This document shows positions 1-6,586 of a stretch of 64,000 nucleotides of DNA, piece by piece. Within the stretch, counting starts at the first letter, position 1. Each line of letters starts with the position of its first letter. The notes below the pieces were generated by a model. The model did no database searches, had not been told where the DNA came from, and saw nothing but the letters and a program-made list of their open reading frames with translations. Made by a program: the position numbers and the translations under genes. This DNA comes from Weissella confusa (GTDB taxonomy: Bacteria > Bacillota > Bacilli > Lactobacillales > Lactobacillaceae). The stretch covers positions 196,370-260,369 of the forward strand of contig JACSZT010000009.1 in the NCBI GenBank assembly GCA_014332815.1. The letters are read 5' to 3'.

Positions 1-67
1 AACCTTTAATAGGCCACATCCAGTACTTGTCGTTTGCGAGAAGCTGACCGCTGGTGGAACTGACGCT

Positions 68-751
68 TTGTGGACGGCTATTGTTATGCCTGAATCAGGT
101 GGAAACCCAGACGCATCAAACGGTCAATACAAGGGATTGGGTCAAACGAACCAATCATGGGGAACGGGTAGCGTTTCTGACCAAACTGCAGGTATGTTGA
201 ACTACGCAACGTCACGTTACGGTTCAGTTGATTCAGCAATTGCCCCACAAGCTGATGTTGCTGCTGTTGTTGCATCACAAGCACCTGTTACGCAACAAGT
301 ATCATACACGGCACCTGTTACAACGGTTGACTACTCAGCACAATCACAAGCACCAGTTGCCCAAGAAGTATCATACACGGCACCTGTTGCAACGACTACG
401 ACGACTGCAGCCGCTTCAGGTTCTACTTACGATCAATTTATCTCGTTCGCTATGGCCGAAAACGCATCTGCAGATACGTACACAGTACAATCAGGTGACA
501 CGTTGTCACAAATTGCAGCTAACCACAACACGACTGTTGACACTTTGGTTGCCAACAACAACATTGCTGACGCTAACGTAATCTTCGTTGGCCAACAAGT
601 TGAAATCGATGGCGTTGCTTCAAACGCTTCATACGACGCATTGACTTTATTTTGTAACAAAACGACTGTTCTGATTGATAAACTAATACATGTTGTTAAG
701 AGATGCAGGTGTCACACATTAGCGATGATCCTAGTGGCGTGTACCTGTTAG
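68..751 (+). CDS. LysM / transglycosylase-like secreted protein (permuted)
   Basis: The restored gene starts at ATG 794 (after an AGAAGGAGAG ribosome binding site) and reads 794-838, 443-640, 245-442, 47-244, then leaves the window on the left. It encodes a signal peptide (MNKKMITALTVAGLASFAMA), one LysM domain (TYTVQSGDTLSQIAANHNTT), a Thr/Ala/Pro-rich linker with a repeated QVSYTAPV motif, and a C-terminal domain with LWTAIVMPESGGNPDA and GLGQTNQSWGTG. That pattern is typical of secreted LysM proteins with a transglycosylase-like end, which bind and probably cleave peptidoglycan. The frame seen at 68-751 is the same gene with its blocks in the wrong order, and 641-751 of it is really 5' untranslated DNA. 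Promoter DNA and a WalR-type box lie in block 839-1036. Confidence 0.75.
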   Translation: MWTAIVMPESGGNPDASNGQYKGLGQTNQSWGTGSVSDQTAGMLNYATSRYGSVDSAIAPQADVAAVVASQAPVTQQVSYTAPVTTVDYSAQSQAPVAQEVSYTAPVATTTTTAAASGSTYDQFISFAMAENASADTYTVQSGDTLSQIAANHNTTVDTLVANNNIADANVIFVGQQVEIDGVASNASYDALTLFCNKTTVLIDKLIHVVKRCRCHTLAMILVACTC

Positions 752-983
752 TAATTGAAAAGATAGAGTTAATTAGAAGGAGAGTTTTTCCCCATGAATA
801 AGAAGATGATTACTGCATTGACTGTTGCTGGCTTGGCTTCATAAAAGGGGCGAATAAACTAAATTTAAACCTAATTTTGCGTAATTAGTCCCGAAAAAGC
901 CCGGAATGTGGCGATTGTTAACTGGTTAATGATGTTTTTTAAAACACTATTCTAATCGACGTTTGAATACTTATTTTTAGTAA

Positions 984-1000
984 TGTTACGTAAATGTTAC
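984..1000 (+). promoter_or_regulatory. WalR (YycF)-type direct repeat
   Basis: TGTTAC, five bases, TGTTAC: a perfect match to the WalR consensus TGTWAH-N5-TGTWAH. In restored order block 839-1036 directly precedes block 641-838, which carries the LysM gene start, so the box sits about 190 bp upstream of that start codon. WalRK commonly controls peptidoglycan hydrolases, which fits. The rest of 839-1036 and 641-793 is AT-rich leader with no gene I can support. Confidence 0.6.
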
Positions 1001-1088
1001 AAGAAAAGCCGGATTAGGCAATTATGACGTTACGTATTGAGTTGGTTGATCGAGAAATTTTGACGGTTGATTAATATCAATAAACAGA

Positions 1089-1126
1089 AAAGAGCATTCC
1101 AGCATCAGTTGGAATGCTCTTTTTTA
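1089..1126 (+). terminator. Terminator of the DUF1831 gene
   Basis: AGAGCATTCC, a ten-base loop region, GGAATGCTCT, then six T. In restored order it lies 15 bases after the DUF1831 stop at 1072-1074. Bases 1127-1234 hold nothing I recognise. Confidence 0.85.
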
Positions 1127-1251
1127 TGCATGAAATGTTAAGGAATCCTTTAGTTTAGGGCTTTTCTGGCAATTGTCTTCTTTTTAAAAGTTAATGAAAA
1201 ATTGAATCGTTACTTTTATATTGTAACAAACGTGTCGCCGGTGCGTACGTT

Positions 1252-1482
1252 ATGCAACGTTCACTAGAGCCGGCTAAGGGTCTTGCAAACGCAATTAAGC
1301 TTAAGGTAGTAGTGAACAAGGACTTGACGGGCATGAAAATTAAGACAGTTAACCCAAATGGGGCAGCAACTGTTAATATTTTCGCCCGCAAAGACAATGA
1401 AGAAATGGTCGAGTTGTACCATTTCTACTTGATTCAACCAGCCGACGATGAAGATGTAGTGGAAAAGTTGCCCGAAGACTAG
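1252..1482 (+). CDS. Middle of DUF1831 protein, then tail of MhqD-like hydrolase (chimera)
   Basis: This frame crosses the seam at 1433. Bases 1235-1432 encode the middle of a DUF1831 protein (MQRSLEPAKGLANAIKLKVV ... AVNIFARKDNEE-like text). Bases 1433-1482 encode the last residues of the hydrolase (QPADDEDVVEKLPED, stop). The restored DUF1831 gene is 1525-1630, 1235-1432, 1037-1074, about 113 residues ending VDREILTVD, the usual size for this small Lactobacillales family of unknown function. Confidence 0.7.
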   Translation: MQRSLEPAKGLANAIKLKVVVNKDLTGMKIKTVNPNGAATVNIFARKDNEEMVELYHFYLIQPADDEDVVEKLPED

Positions 1483-1524
1483 TAAACTTATTCACATAAG
1501 AACTAGTTAAGAGGAGATGTCACG

Positions 1525-2430
1525 ATGGCATTTGAAACAACGGTAAAAGTACCTGGGGATTCAGTAACTTACCATTTTAACCCGCAATTAAAGAAGTATG
1601 CATTGGGCGACACTGGTTTTGTAACTAACACAATGCAAGCTGCTAAGCTTTGGTTGGATGCCAATGACTTGTTGGATGTTGATGACGAGCCTGAATGGCC
1701 AGCGTCATTGATGTACGGTGCGGATGAACACGACCATGACCATGACCACGGACACGATCACGGATATGATCATGGTCACGACCACCACCACCACGAGGAA
1801 GATGACCATGAATGGCATTATCCTGATGTGTTCCACGCGATGTCAGTTGAGCGCTTGGGTGATGATATTCAAGATTTGACGGATTCACGTGTCTTTGCAA
1901 CGTTCGGTGAGTTTGACCCGATTATTTCTGAAACAAACTTTGATATGTTGACTGAAGACTTGCGTAAGGGTGGCGCGTTGTTGTCTACATTTGCGACGAA
2001 GACGTCACACACGATGTCACAACCTGAACGCTACGAAGAAGGTGAGTTCAATCTAGAGTCACTTCACGCAGAAACGGATTGGCTGGTTGATGCAGTTCAC
2101 GAGCTTTCTAAGCGTTACGAATTGCACGAAGAATCAATGATTATGATGGGATTCTCAAATGGGGCGAACGTCGGGGCGCACGCGATGATGGCTCGAGAAG
2201 ACACGCCATGGAAGACGGCATTGTTGGCCAAGAAAAAGTATAAGAACAATATTCGACACGCCTATGTATCAGGTGATCCTGATCTAGCCCCTTTGCTATT
2301 GCTACACGGTACTGGTGGAGATGAAACGGATTTGCTTGAAATTGCCGAATTTATGGCACCTGAGAACCCAAAGATTTCAATTCGTGGTCGTGTTAGTGAA
2401 AACGGTATGAATCGTTATTTTGACAGCTGA
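1525..2430 (+). CDS. DUF1831 start plus MhqD-like hydrolase with His-rich tail (permuted)
   Basis: Bases 1525-1630 are the true start of the DUF1831 gene (ribosome binding site AAGAGGAGAT). The rest is an alpha/beta hydrolase whose restored order is ATG formed by 2620 and 2225-2226, then 2225-2422, 2027-2224, 1829-2026, 1631-1828, 1433-1482. It has LLLLHGTGGDE (oxyanion region), the nucleophile elbow GFSNGAN and FHAM near the His end, as in carboxylesterase/YpfH/MhqD proteins. Inside one intact block (1631-1828) the protein continues into a tail with about 18 His and many Asp/Glu (positions 1726-1815), which I do not know from MhqD. It lies next to an MhqO-like dioxygenase, so quinone or aromatic detoxification is likely. 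Confidence 0.72.
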   Translation: MAFETTVKVPGDSVTYHFNPQLKKYALGDTGFVTNTMQAAKLWLDANDLLDVDDEPEWPASLMYGADEHDHDHDHGHDHGYDHGHDHHHHEEDDHEWHYPDVFHAMSVERLGDDIQDLTDSRVFATFGEFDPIISETNFDMLTEDLRKGGALLSTFATKTSHTMSQPERYEEGEFNLESLHAETDWLVDAVHELSKRYELHEESMIMMGFSNGANVGAHAMMAREDTPWKTALLAKKKYKNNIRHAYVSGDPDLAPLLLLHGTGGDETDLLEIAEFMAPENPKISIRGRVSENGMNRYFDS

Positions 2431-2502
2431 AGATGATTTGCCATCACCAGAAGTGTTCAAGAAGAACGTTTCTGATAATGCAGAAAACTAATTAACATGA
2501 TT

Positions 2503-2541
2503 GAAGCAGGACGTAAGCAGCGCTTATGACCTGCTTCTTTT
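2503..2541 (+). terminator. Terminator after MhqO-like gene
   Basis: GAAGCAGG and CCTGCTTC flank a 19-base loop, followed by TTTTG. It lies about 10 bases after the dioxygenase stop in the same intact block. A TATAAT (2583-2588 region) and GGAG follow and serve the hydrolase gene. Confidence 0.7.
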
Positions 2542-2587
2542 GTATCCGGACACTATCGCTTGTTAAAAGTTAGCGCTTACAGGTATA

Positions 2588-3439
2588 ATGGAAACACAAT
2601 TTGAACGGAGAATAGGACGAAACTCAGGCTTCGTGGATCGATTCTACTTCAAGTCAGAGTACTTCCGTCCAACACCAGGAATCTTGTTCGAAATCGCTAC
2701 GAGCGGACCAGGATTCTTGCAAGACGAGACGTACGAAGAGGCTGGACACCACTTGGAGTTGCCACCATTCTTGGAGAACATGCGTGACGAAATCGAAGCT
2801 GGTTTGATTCCATTTAACCAAGTTGCTCGCGACGGCGATGACGTTTTGTACGAATTCGACAACGCTGGTTTCGGTGGTCAAGTTCACACGCGTTTGGTAC
2901 GTTTGTTGCCACGCGGTTTGCAAGGTTACGGAAACGCTCACCACTTCGCCTTGGCAGTTGATGATGAAACGGCTTTGAACTTCTGGATCAACCGTTTGCG
3001 TCAATTGGGATTCCAACACTTCGAAGACTTCGACGGACAATTGTACGCCTTGGAGTCAAACGAGAAGAACACGGGTACTTGGGCTGAAGGTACGCCATGG
3101 CAATACTCATCAGTTGAGCCAGAGCACGCTATCCTAGGTTTGGGTGCACAATTGTTGACGATCAACAACGAGAACGCAATGCACATGGTTTTGACATCTG
3201 TATTGGGTGCTAAGCTGGGATCAGCTGGAACGGTTTTGACGTTCTTCGACTTCCCAGGCATCAACAAGGCCATCCACGGTACTGACGAAATTACGCGTAC
3301 GGCTTTCCGTATTCCATCAGACGCATCATTTGATTACTGGATGAAGCGTTTTGACGAATACGGTGTTAAGCACGACGCTGAAACTAACGAAGAGTTCGGT
3401 GTTAAGTACTTGTTTACATTCAATAAGAGAATCACATAA
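2588..3439 (+). CDS. MhqO/CatE-like VOC dioxygenase, body (permuted)
   Basis: Restored order is 3458-3610 (start), 3215-3412, 3017-3214, 2819-3016, 2621-2818, 2423-2490 (end, SPEVFKKNVSDNAEN then stop). The product is a vicinal-oxygen-chelate protein of the ring-cleaving dioxygenase type (B. subtilis MhqO/MhqE family). Motifs seen are GIHHLTTITSD, GNAHHFALAVDDE, FYFKSEYFRPTPGILFEIAT and PGFLQDE, giving the His/His/Glu metal sites of two VOC modules. The length of about 337 residues is slightly above the usual 310-330. It is followed by a terminator and then the MhqD-like hydrolase, an arrangement known from quinone-stress loci. The start at 2588 is an artefact: 2588-2620 is promoter DNA of the next gene. 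Confidence 0.75.
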   Translation: METQFERRIGRNSGFVDRFYFKSEYFRPTPGILFEIATSGPGFLQDETYEEAGHHLELPPFLENMRDEIEAGLIPFNQVARDGDDVLYEFDNAGFGGQVHTRLVRLLPRGLQGYGNAHHFALAVDDETALNFWINRLRQLGFQHFEDFDGQLYALESNEKNTGTWAEGTPWQYSSVEPEHAILGLGAQLLTINNENAMHMVLTSVLGAKLGSAGTVLTFFDFPGINKAIHGTDEITRTAFRIPSDASFDYWMKRFDEYGVKHDAETNEEFGVKYLFTFNKRIT

Positions 3440-3457
3440 ACGAAGGAGCATCCGAAT

Positions 3458-3745
3458 ATGACTATCCGTGGAATTCACCACTTGACGACGATTACGTCAG
3501 ATTCACCAAAGATTTTTGATTTCTTCTCAGGTGTTATGGGTCTTCACTTGATTAAGAAGACTGTTAACCAAGACGACGTACGTACGTACCACTTGTACTT
3601 TACTGATGACTCAATAATGATGAAGGCTGTTATTCCATCTTGGGGTAATGGCCTTTTTATTTTGCGTCCTCCCTTATCGAATGAGACGTTAATCACGGCA
3701 ATAAAACAAGTTTCCTACTATAATATAGTCAGCAATAGGGAATAA
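3458..3745 (+). CDS. MhqO-like dioxygenase, true N-terminus, then chimeric tail
   Basis: ATG at 3458 follows GAAGGAGCA and is the real start of the VOC dioxygenase (TIRGIHHLTTITSDSPKIFD). The real frame ends at the seam 3611 and continues at 3215. Beyond 3611 the text is the nucleosidase stop region plus intergenic DNA. That stretch (3611-3808) carries a TATAAT and, downstream of it, an interrupted inverted repeat (GGGAATAATAAA with TTTATTTCCC), a possible regulator site for the dioxygenase. Confidence 0.7.
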   Translation: MTIRGIHHLTTITSDSPKIFDFFSGVMGLHLIKKTVNQDDVRTYHLYFTDDSIMMKAVIPSWGNGLFILRPPLSNETLITAIKQVSYYNIVSNRE

Positions 3746-3839
3746 TAAAATTAACTTACAAAAAGTACACCTTTTTATTTCCCATTTAAATTTACTTCTG
3801 GTATTCTACAAGCACTTCCCAGAGGCCCAATCAGCTGAA

Positions 3840-4469
3840 ATGGAAGGGGCATCAATCGCTCAAGTTGCACACTACTTTGATGTACCATTTGCTGTTGTCC
3901 GCGCTATTTCAGATAACGCCAACGGTGAAGCTGGTCCAACTTTCGATGAGTTTATCATCGAAGCAGGTAAGCAATCAGCACAAGTGTTGATCGACTTCTT
4001 TAACAACTCAGACGCAGACGCACGTGCTTTTGGTTATGACTATGGTCAAGTACCACAACAACCAGCCCGTTTTGTAACTGATGCAACGCTTTCAGCTGGT
4101 TTGGTTGAAGCCTATGGGGATGTTACGGACGCACGCTTGGTTCGCGGTTTGATTGTGACGAGTGATTCATTTATTTCAGGTGATGAGCAAAAGCAAAACA
4201 TCTTGTTGTTCCACCACGGTAAGATTGGCAACGTTGATGTTGTTGTTGTTGAGTCTGGAATTGGTAAGGTTGCGTCAGCATTGACGACGACTTTGTTGAT
4301 TACCAATTTTGCGGTTGATGCCGTTATTAACTCAGGTTCAGCTGGTGCTTTGGGCGCTGATTTGCGCATTGGTGATGTTGTTGTTGCCAGCGAATTGGCA
4401 TACAATATCACAATAATTGTGTTGATTATCCTAATTGTGGTAACTTACCTAGTATTGTTCCTACTATAG
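3840..4469 (+). CDS. mtnN: MTA/SAH nucleosidase (permuted)
   Basis: Restored order is 4509-4600 (start MRYGIINAMAEEKAALVAAM), 4205-4402, 4007-4204, 3809-4006, ending FFNNQ just past the seam. It carries the family motifs VVVVESGIGKVASA, VINSGSAGAL and the active-site stretch AEMEGASIAQVAH with FAVVRAISDNAN, where E-M-E-G binds the ribose. The enzyme cleaves 5'-methylthioadenosine and S-adenosylhomocysteine in methionine and AI-2 metabolism. About 231 residues, the normal size. Bases 4403-4469 of this frame belong to the small membrane protein instead. Confidence 0.85.
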   Translation: MEGASIAQVAHYFDVPFAVVRAISDNANGEAGPTFDEFIIEAGKQSAQVLIDFFNNSDADARAFGYDYGQVPQQPARFVTDATLSAGLVEAYGDVTDARLVRGLIVTSDSFISGDEQKQNILLFHHGKIGNVDVVVVESGIGKVASALTTTLLITNFAVDAVINSGSAGALGADLRIGDVVVASELAYNITIIVLIILIVVTYLVLFLL

Positions 4470-4499
4470 TAATAGAAGTATTAAGTTGAAAGTGAGATT

Positions 4500-4811
4500 T
4501 TGAGAGATATGCGTTACGGTATTATTAATGCAATGGCCGAAGAGAAGGCAGCCCTAGTGGCAGCAATGACTGATGAAAAGCAATCAACCATTGCTGGTAA
4601 TTATAGCTTCGCTGGCGAGTTTGAAAAACCCGAAAACACGCAGGAACGACTAAGCCGATTGCGCGGTGAGTCTGAGCCAACGAATACGCCGCTGACCCGC
4701 GAAGAGCATCGTTTAAGTGGTAAAGGACGTTACGAATTGGATCCGGTAACTCGCCGCTTAACGGAAGCTGGTAAGACGGCCCGTCTAAAGCGCCGGTTAA
4801 CCACAAGATGA
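4500..4811 (+). CDS. Nucleosidase start fused to small membrane protein (chimera)
   Basis: Bases 4509-4600 are the true N-terminus of MTA/SAH nucleosidase. From 4601 the frame is the middle of another gene. Its restored order is 4949-4996 (MFGFKRRRQDENLSDE), 4601-4798, 4403-4468, 104 residues. It is a charged, Arg-rich cytoplasmic stretch ending in one transmembrane helix (NITIIVLIILIVVTYLVLFL), then stop. I do not recognise the family. Its start overlaps the stop of the NUDIX gene and it is followed by mtnN, so the three were probably one operon. Confidence 0.6.
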   Translation: MRDMRYGIINAMAEEKAALVAAMTDEKQSTIAGNYSFAGEFEKPENTQERLSRLRGESEPTNTPLTREEHRLSGKGRYELDPVTRRLTEAGKTARLKRRLTTR

Positions 4812-4950
4812 CGATGAACAAATTGATTTGCTTTACGTTGATTTTGATGAGGCAACGCGATTGTTTGAGGCTGGTGAGCTAGATGATGGTAAAACAGCGA
4901 TGGCGTACCTTTACTGGAAGACGCTTCGCTTGGCGGGTAAAGCGTAATGT

Positions 4951-5406
4951 TTGGATTCAAGCGTAGGAGACAGGATGAAAACCTCTCAGATGAAGAAAAC
5001 TGAAGTGCCAGCTGGTAAGGTAGACGGTCGTGATCACAATCCTTTGGATACAGTTAACCGTGAGTTGAACGAGGAAACGCGTTTGACAGCTGGAAAGATT
5101 GAAAAGATTGCCGGTTTCTACACGTCAATTGGCTTTGCTGATGAATTCATGACCCTATACTTGGCAACGGATTTGAAGCCAGTGACTGATGAGTGTGAAG
5201 AAGTTATTTCAGAAGAAGAAGTATACAACGGCCACATTATTCGGGTAGTTAATCAAACGGTTACGTTGCCTGATGGGCGTGAGTCTAAGCGCGAGGTGGT
5301 ACATCACAGTGGTGCTATCGCGGTGCTTGCTTTGACGGATGACGATAAGATGATTTTGGAGCGTCAATGGCGTGCACCAGTTCAAAAAGTAACTTCATTG
5401 AATTGA
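4951..5406 (+). CDS. nudF: ADP-ribose pyrophosphatase, NUDIX (permuted)
   Basis: Restored order is 5563-5590 (MADEFEAKF), 5195-5392, 4997-5194, 4799-4947 (ends TLRLAGKA, stop). The strand has VVHHSGAIAVLALTDDDKM, ERQWRAP and the start of the Nudix box with RELNEETRLTAGKIE, the metal-binding REXXEE pattern. The family hydrolyses ADP-ribose to AMP and ribose 5-phosphate. About 190 residues, the expected size. Neighbours in restored order are a cold-shock gene before and the small membrane protein after, its start overlapping this stop. Confidence 0.82.
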   Translation: MDSSVGDRMKTSQMKKTEVPAGKVDGRDHNPLDTVNRELNEETRLTAGKIEKIAGFYTSIGFADEFMTLYLATDLKPVTDECEEVISEEEVYNGHIIRVVNQTVTLPDGRESKREVVHHSGAIAVLALTDDDKMILERQWRAPVQKVTSLN

Positions 5407-5561
5407 AGGGTGAAGATGACGTGTTTGTTCATTTCTCAGCAATTGAAACACCTCACGTTCGTGACTTGGAAGTCGGCGAACCAGTAAAGTTGGTTGTTGT
5501 ACAAGGCGTACGCGGACCACAAGCAGCAGCAGTTGAAGTTTGGAGCTCTGAGGAGAACTAA
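5367..5561 (+). CDS. Cold-shock protein (permuted)
   Basis: Restored order is 5736-5788 (MEKIDGYVKTWNADKGFG) then 5393-5561 (FIELKGEDDVFVHFSAIE ..., stop). This gives a 74-residue CspA-family protein with RNP1 KGFGFI and RNP2 DVFVHFS, which binds single-stranded RNA or DNA. The first bases (5367-5392) in the frame shown belong to the NUDIX gene. It is preceded by the DUF3397 gene with only a short gap. Confidence 0.85.
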   Translation: MACTSSKSNFIELKGEDDVFVHFSAIETPHVRDLEVGEPVKLVVVQGVRGPQAAAVEVWSSEEN

Positions 5562-5562
5562 C

Positions 5563-5721
5563 ATGGCGGATGAATTTGAAGCAAAGTTTCAGTATCAAGG
5601 ATTTGTTCGACAAACATTTACAACGAAGACGTTTTGGATGATGTGGTGGCGCATTGTTGGATTAGGTAGTTTTGTAGCGTTGATTGGTTTGGCCATCTTC
5701 GCGTTCATTTTAACGAAATAG
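5563..5721 (+). CDS. NUDIX start fused to DUF3397 C-terminus (chimera)
   Basis: Bases 5563-5590 are the true start of nudF (ribosome binding site GAGGAGAAC). From the seam at 5591 the frame is the C-terminal part of a DUF3397 membrane protein (YQGFVRQTFTTKTFWMMWWR, then a hydrophobic helix ending FAFILTK, stop). The real DUF3397 gene is 6145-6184, 5789-5986, 5591-5721, about 122 residues with four predicted helices. Function unknown. Confidence 0.65.
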   Translation: MADEFEAKFQYQGFVRQTFTTKTFWMMWWRIVGLGSFVALIGLAIFAFILTK

Positions 5722-5745
5722 AGAGAATAATAATTATGGAAAAGA

Positions 5746-5988
5746 TTGATGGATACGTTAAGACTTGGAATGCTGACAAGGGGTTTGGAATTTGCGACAT
5801 GGATTGGGTTGATTTTGTTTCACCGCTTGTTTCGCCGTTTAACTTGGCCAAAGTGGATGCGCCCCATTGACTTAGCGACTTTGGTTGCTTGGTGGGCTAT
5901 CGAGGTCATTAGTTTCCAAGTGTGGCACCTTTCTTTATTGCCGCCAATCTTGTTTATGTTTGTATTGTGGGGCATTGGCTTGGCATGA
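5746..5988 (+). CDS. DUF3397 membrane protein, middle part (permuted)
   Basis: The real content is 5789-5986, encoding EFATWIGLILFHRLFRRLTW and two further hydrophobic helices (LATLVAWWAIEVISF, LLPPILFMFVLWGIGLA). The true start is ATG 6145 (after AAAAGGGGAAAC), reading MLTTLDWQLTVAL. DUF3397 proteins are small four-helix membrane proteins of Lactobacillales. The bases before 5789 belong to the cold-shock gene in another frame. The seam codon at 5591 reads TAG, which I attribute to a wrong seam base. Confidence 0.6.
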   Translation: MMDTLRLGMLTRGLEFATWIGLILFHRLFRRLTWPKWMRPIDLATLVAWWAIEVISFQVWHLSLLPPILFMFVLWGIGLA

Positions 5989-6025
5989 CCTTTTGCATAG
6001 TAGACTTTTGCTTCTTCTTTGCCAT
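5987..6025 (-). CDS. DUF4044-like small membrane protein, N-terminal piece
   Basis: Minus-strand ATG at 6025 reads MAKKKQKSTMQKV and, after undoing the block order, continues at 6382 on the minus strand. It is too short to stand alone in the shown order. See the second piece at 6302-6382. Confidence 0.55.
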
Positions 6026-6196
6026 GAAGTAATCCTCTTTTTCTTAATTACATCTATTGTACCAAGATTTCAGTTCAAATGGCACAGACGTTTAAATTCA
6101 CGGTATAATATAATGATTGAAGAACGAAAAGGGGAAACAACGATATGCTTACAACGCTTGACTGGCAATTAACGGTTGCCTTAGTTAGTCTAATAG

Positions 6197-6245
6197 AAAA
6201 GGAGTGAACACACTGTACGGGATACAGCGTGTTCACTCCTTTTTG
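6197..6245 (+). terminator. Terminator of the giant adhesin gene
   Basis: AAAGGAGTGAACAC and GTGTTCACTCCTTTTT form a long perfect stem. In restored order it begins about 15 bases after the adhesin stop codon at 6575-6577. Confidence 0.85.
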
Positions 6246-6249
6246 GTTG

Positions 6250-6283
6250 AAAAACGGCCAGTACAGAATGTGTACTGGCCGAC
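6250..6283 (-). terminator. Minus-strand terminator of the DUF4044-like gene
   Basis: CGGCCAGTACA and TGTACTGGCCG form a stem, and the T run (TTTTTC) lies on the minus strand, 20 bases past the stop of the minus-strand small protein. Confidence 0.7.
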
Positions 6284-6301
6284 TCTCATCTCAATATGCA
6301 A

Positions 6302-6382
6302 TTAACCCAGCATGACTTGGAACAATGTGATAAAGACACCAAGGAATGACAGAATCAACATCAAAATGACAAATCCTTGGAT
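6302..6382 (-). CDS. DUF4044-like small membrane protein, C-terminal piece
   Basis: The minus strand encodes GFVILMLILSFLGVFITLFQ then VMLG and stop. Joined to 6025-5987 it gives a 37-residue protein: a basic N-terminus (MAKKKQKSTMQK) plus one transmembrane helix. Size and layout resemble the DUF4044 family of Lactobacillales, function unknown. It lies opposite the adhesin, divergent from the DUF3397 gene. Confidence 0.55.
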   Translation of the reverse strand: MQGFVILMLILSFLGVFITLFQVMLG

Positions 6383-6577
6383 TCGATTCAACTCATTGAA
6401 AATAGTCAGCCACAGATTGTAGCAAGTGCATTTGGACCAGGTTCGGTTCAATTACCATATACAGCGGCTGACGGCCAACGACAGAACTGGCACATGGTAT
6501 CACTTGGAATCTACTTGTTCTCAACAATGTTCTTGCTTGGGGCTACTAAGCGCCGAAAGAATGAAGATAAAAACTAG
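6377..6577 (+). CDS. Giant adhesin: C-terminal cell-wall anchor
   Basis: Bases 6383-6577 encode the true C-terminus: sorting motif LPYTA at about 6453, a hydrophobic helix (MVSLGIYLFSTMFLLGA), a positive tail KRRKNEDKN and stop. Sortase A would cleave in the LPxTA motif and link the protein to peptidoglycan. In restored order this follows block 6581-6778. Confidence 0.85.
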   Translation: MDSIQLIENSQPQIVASAFGPGSVQLPYTAADGQRQNWHMVSLGIYLFSTMFLLGATKRRKNEDKN

Positions 6578-6586
6578 CGGGTCGAA

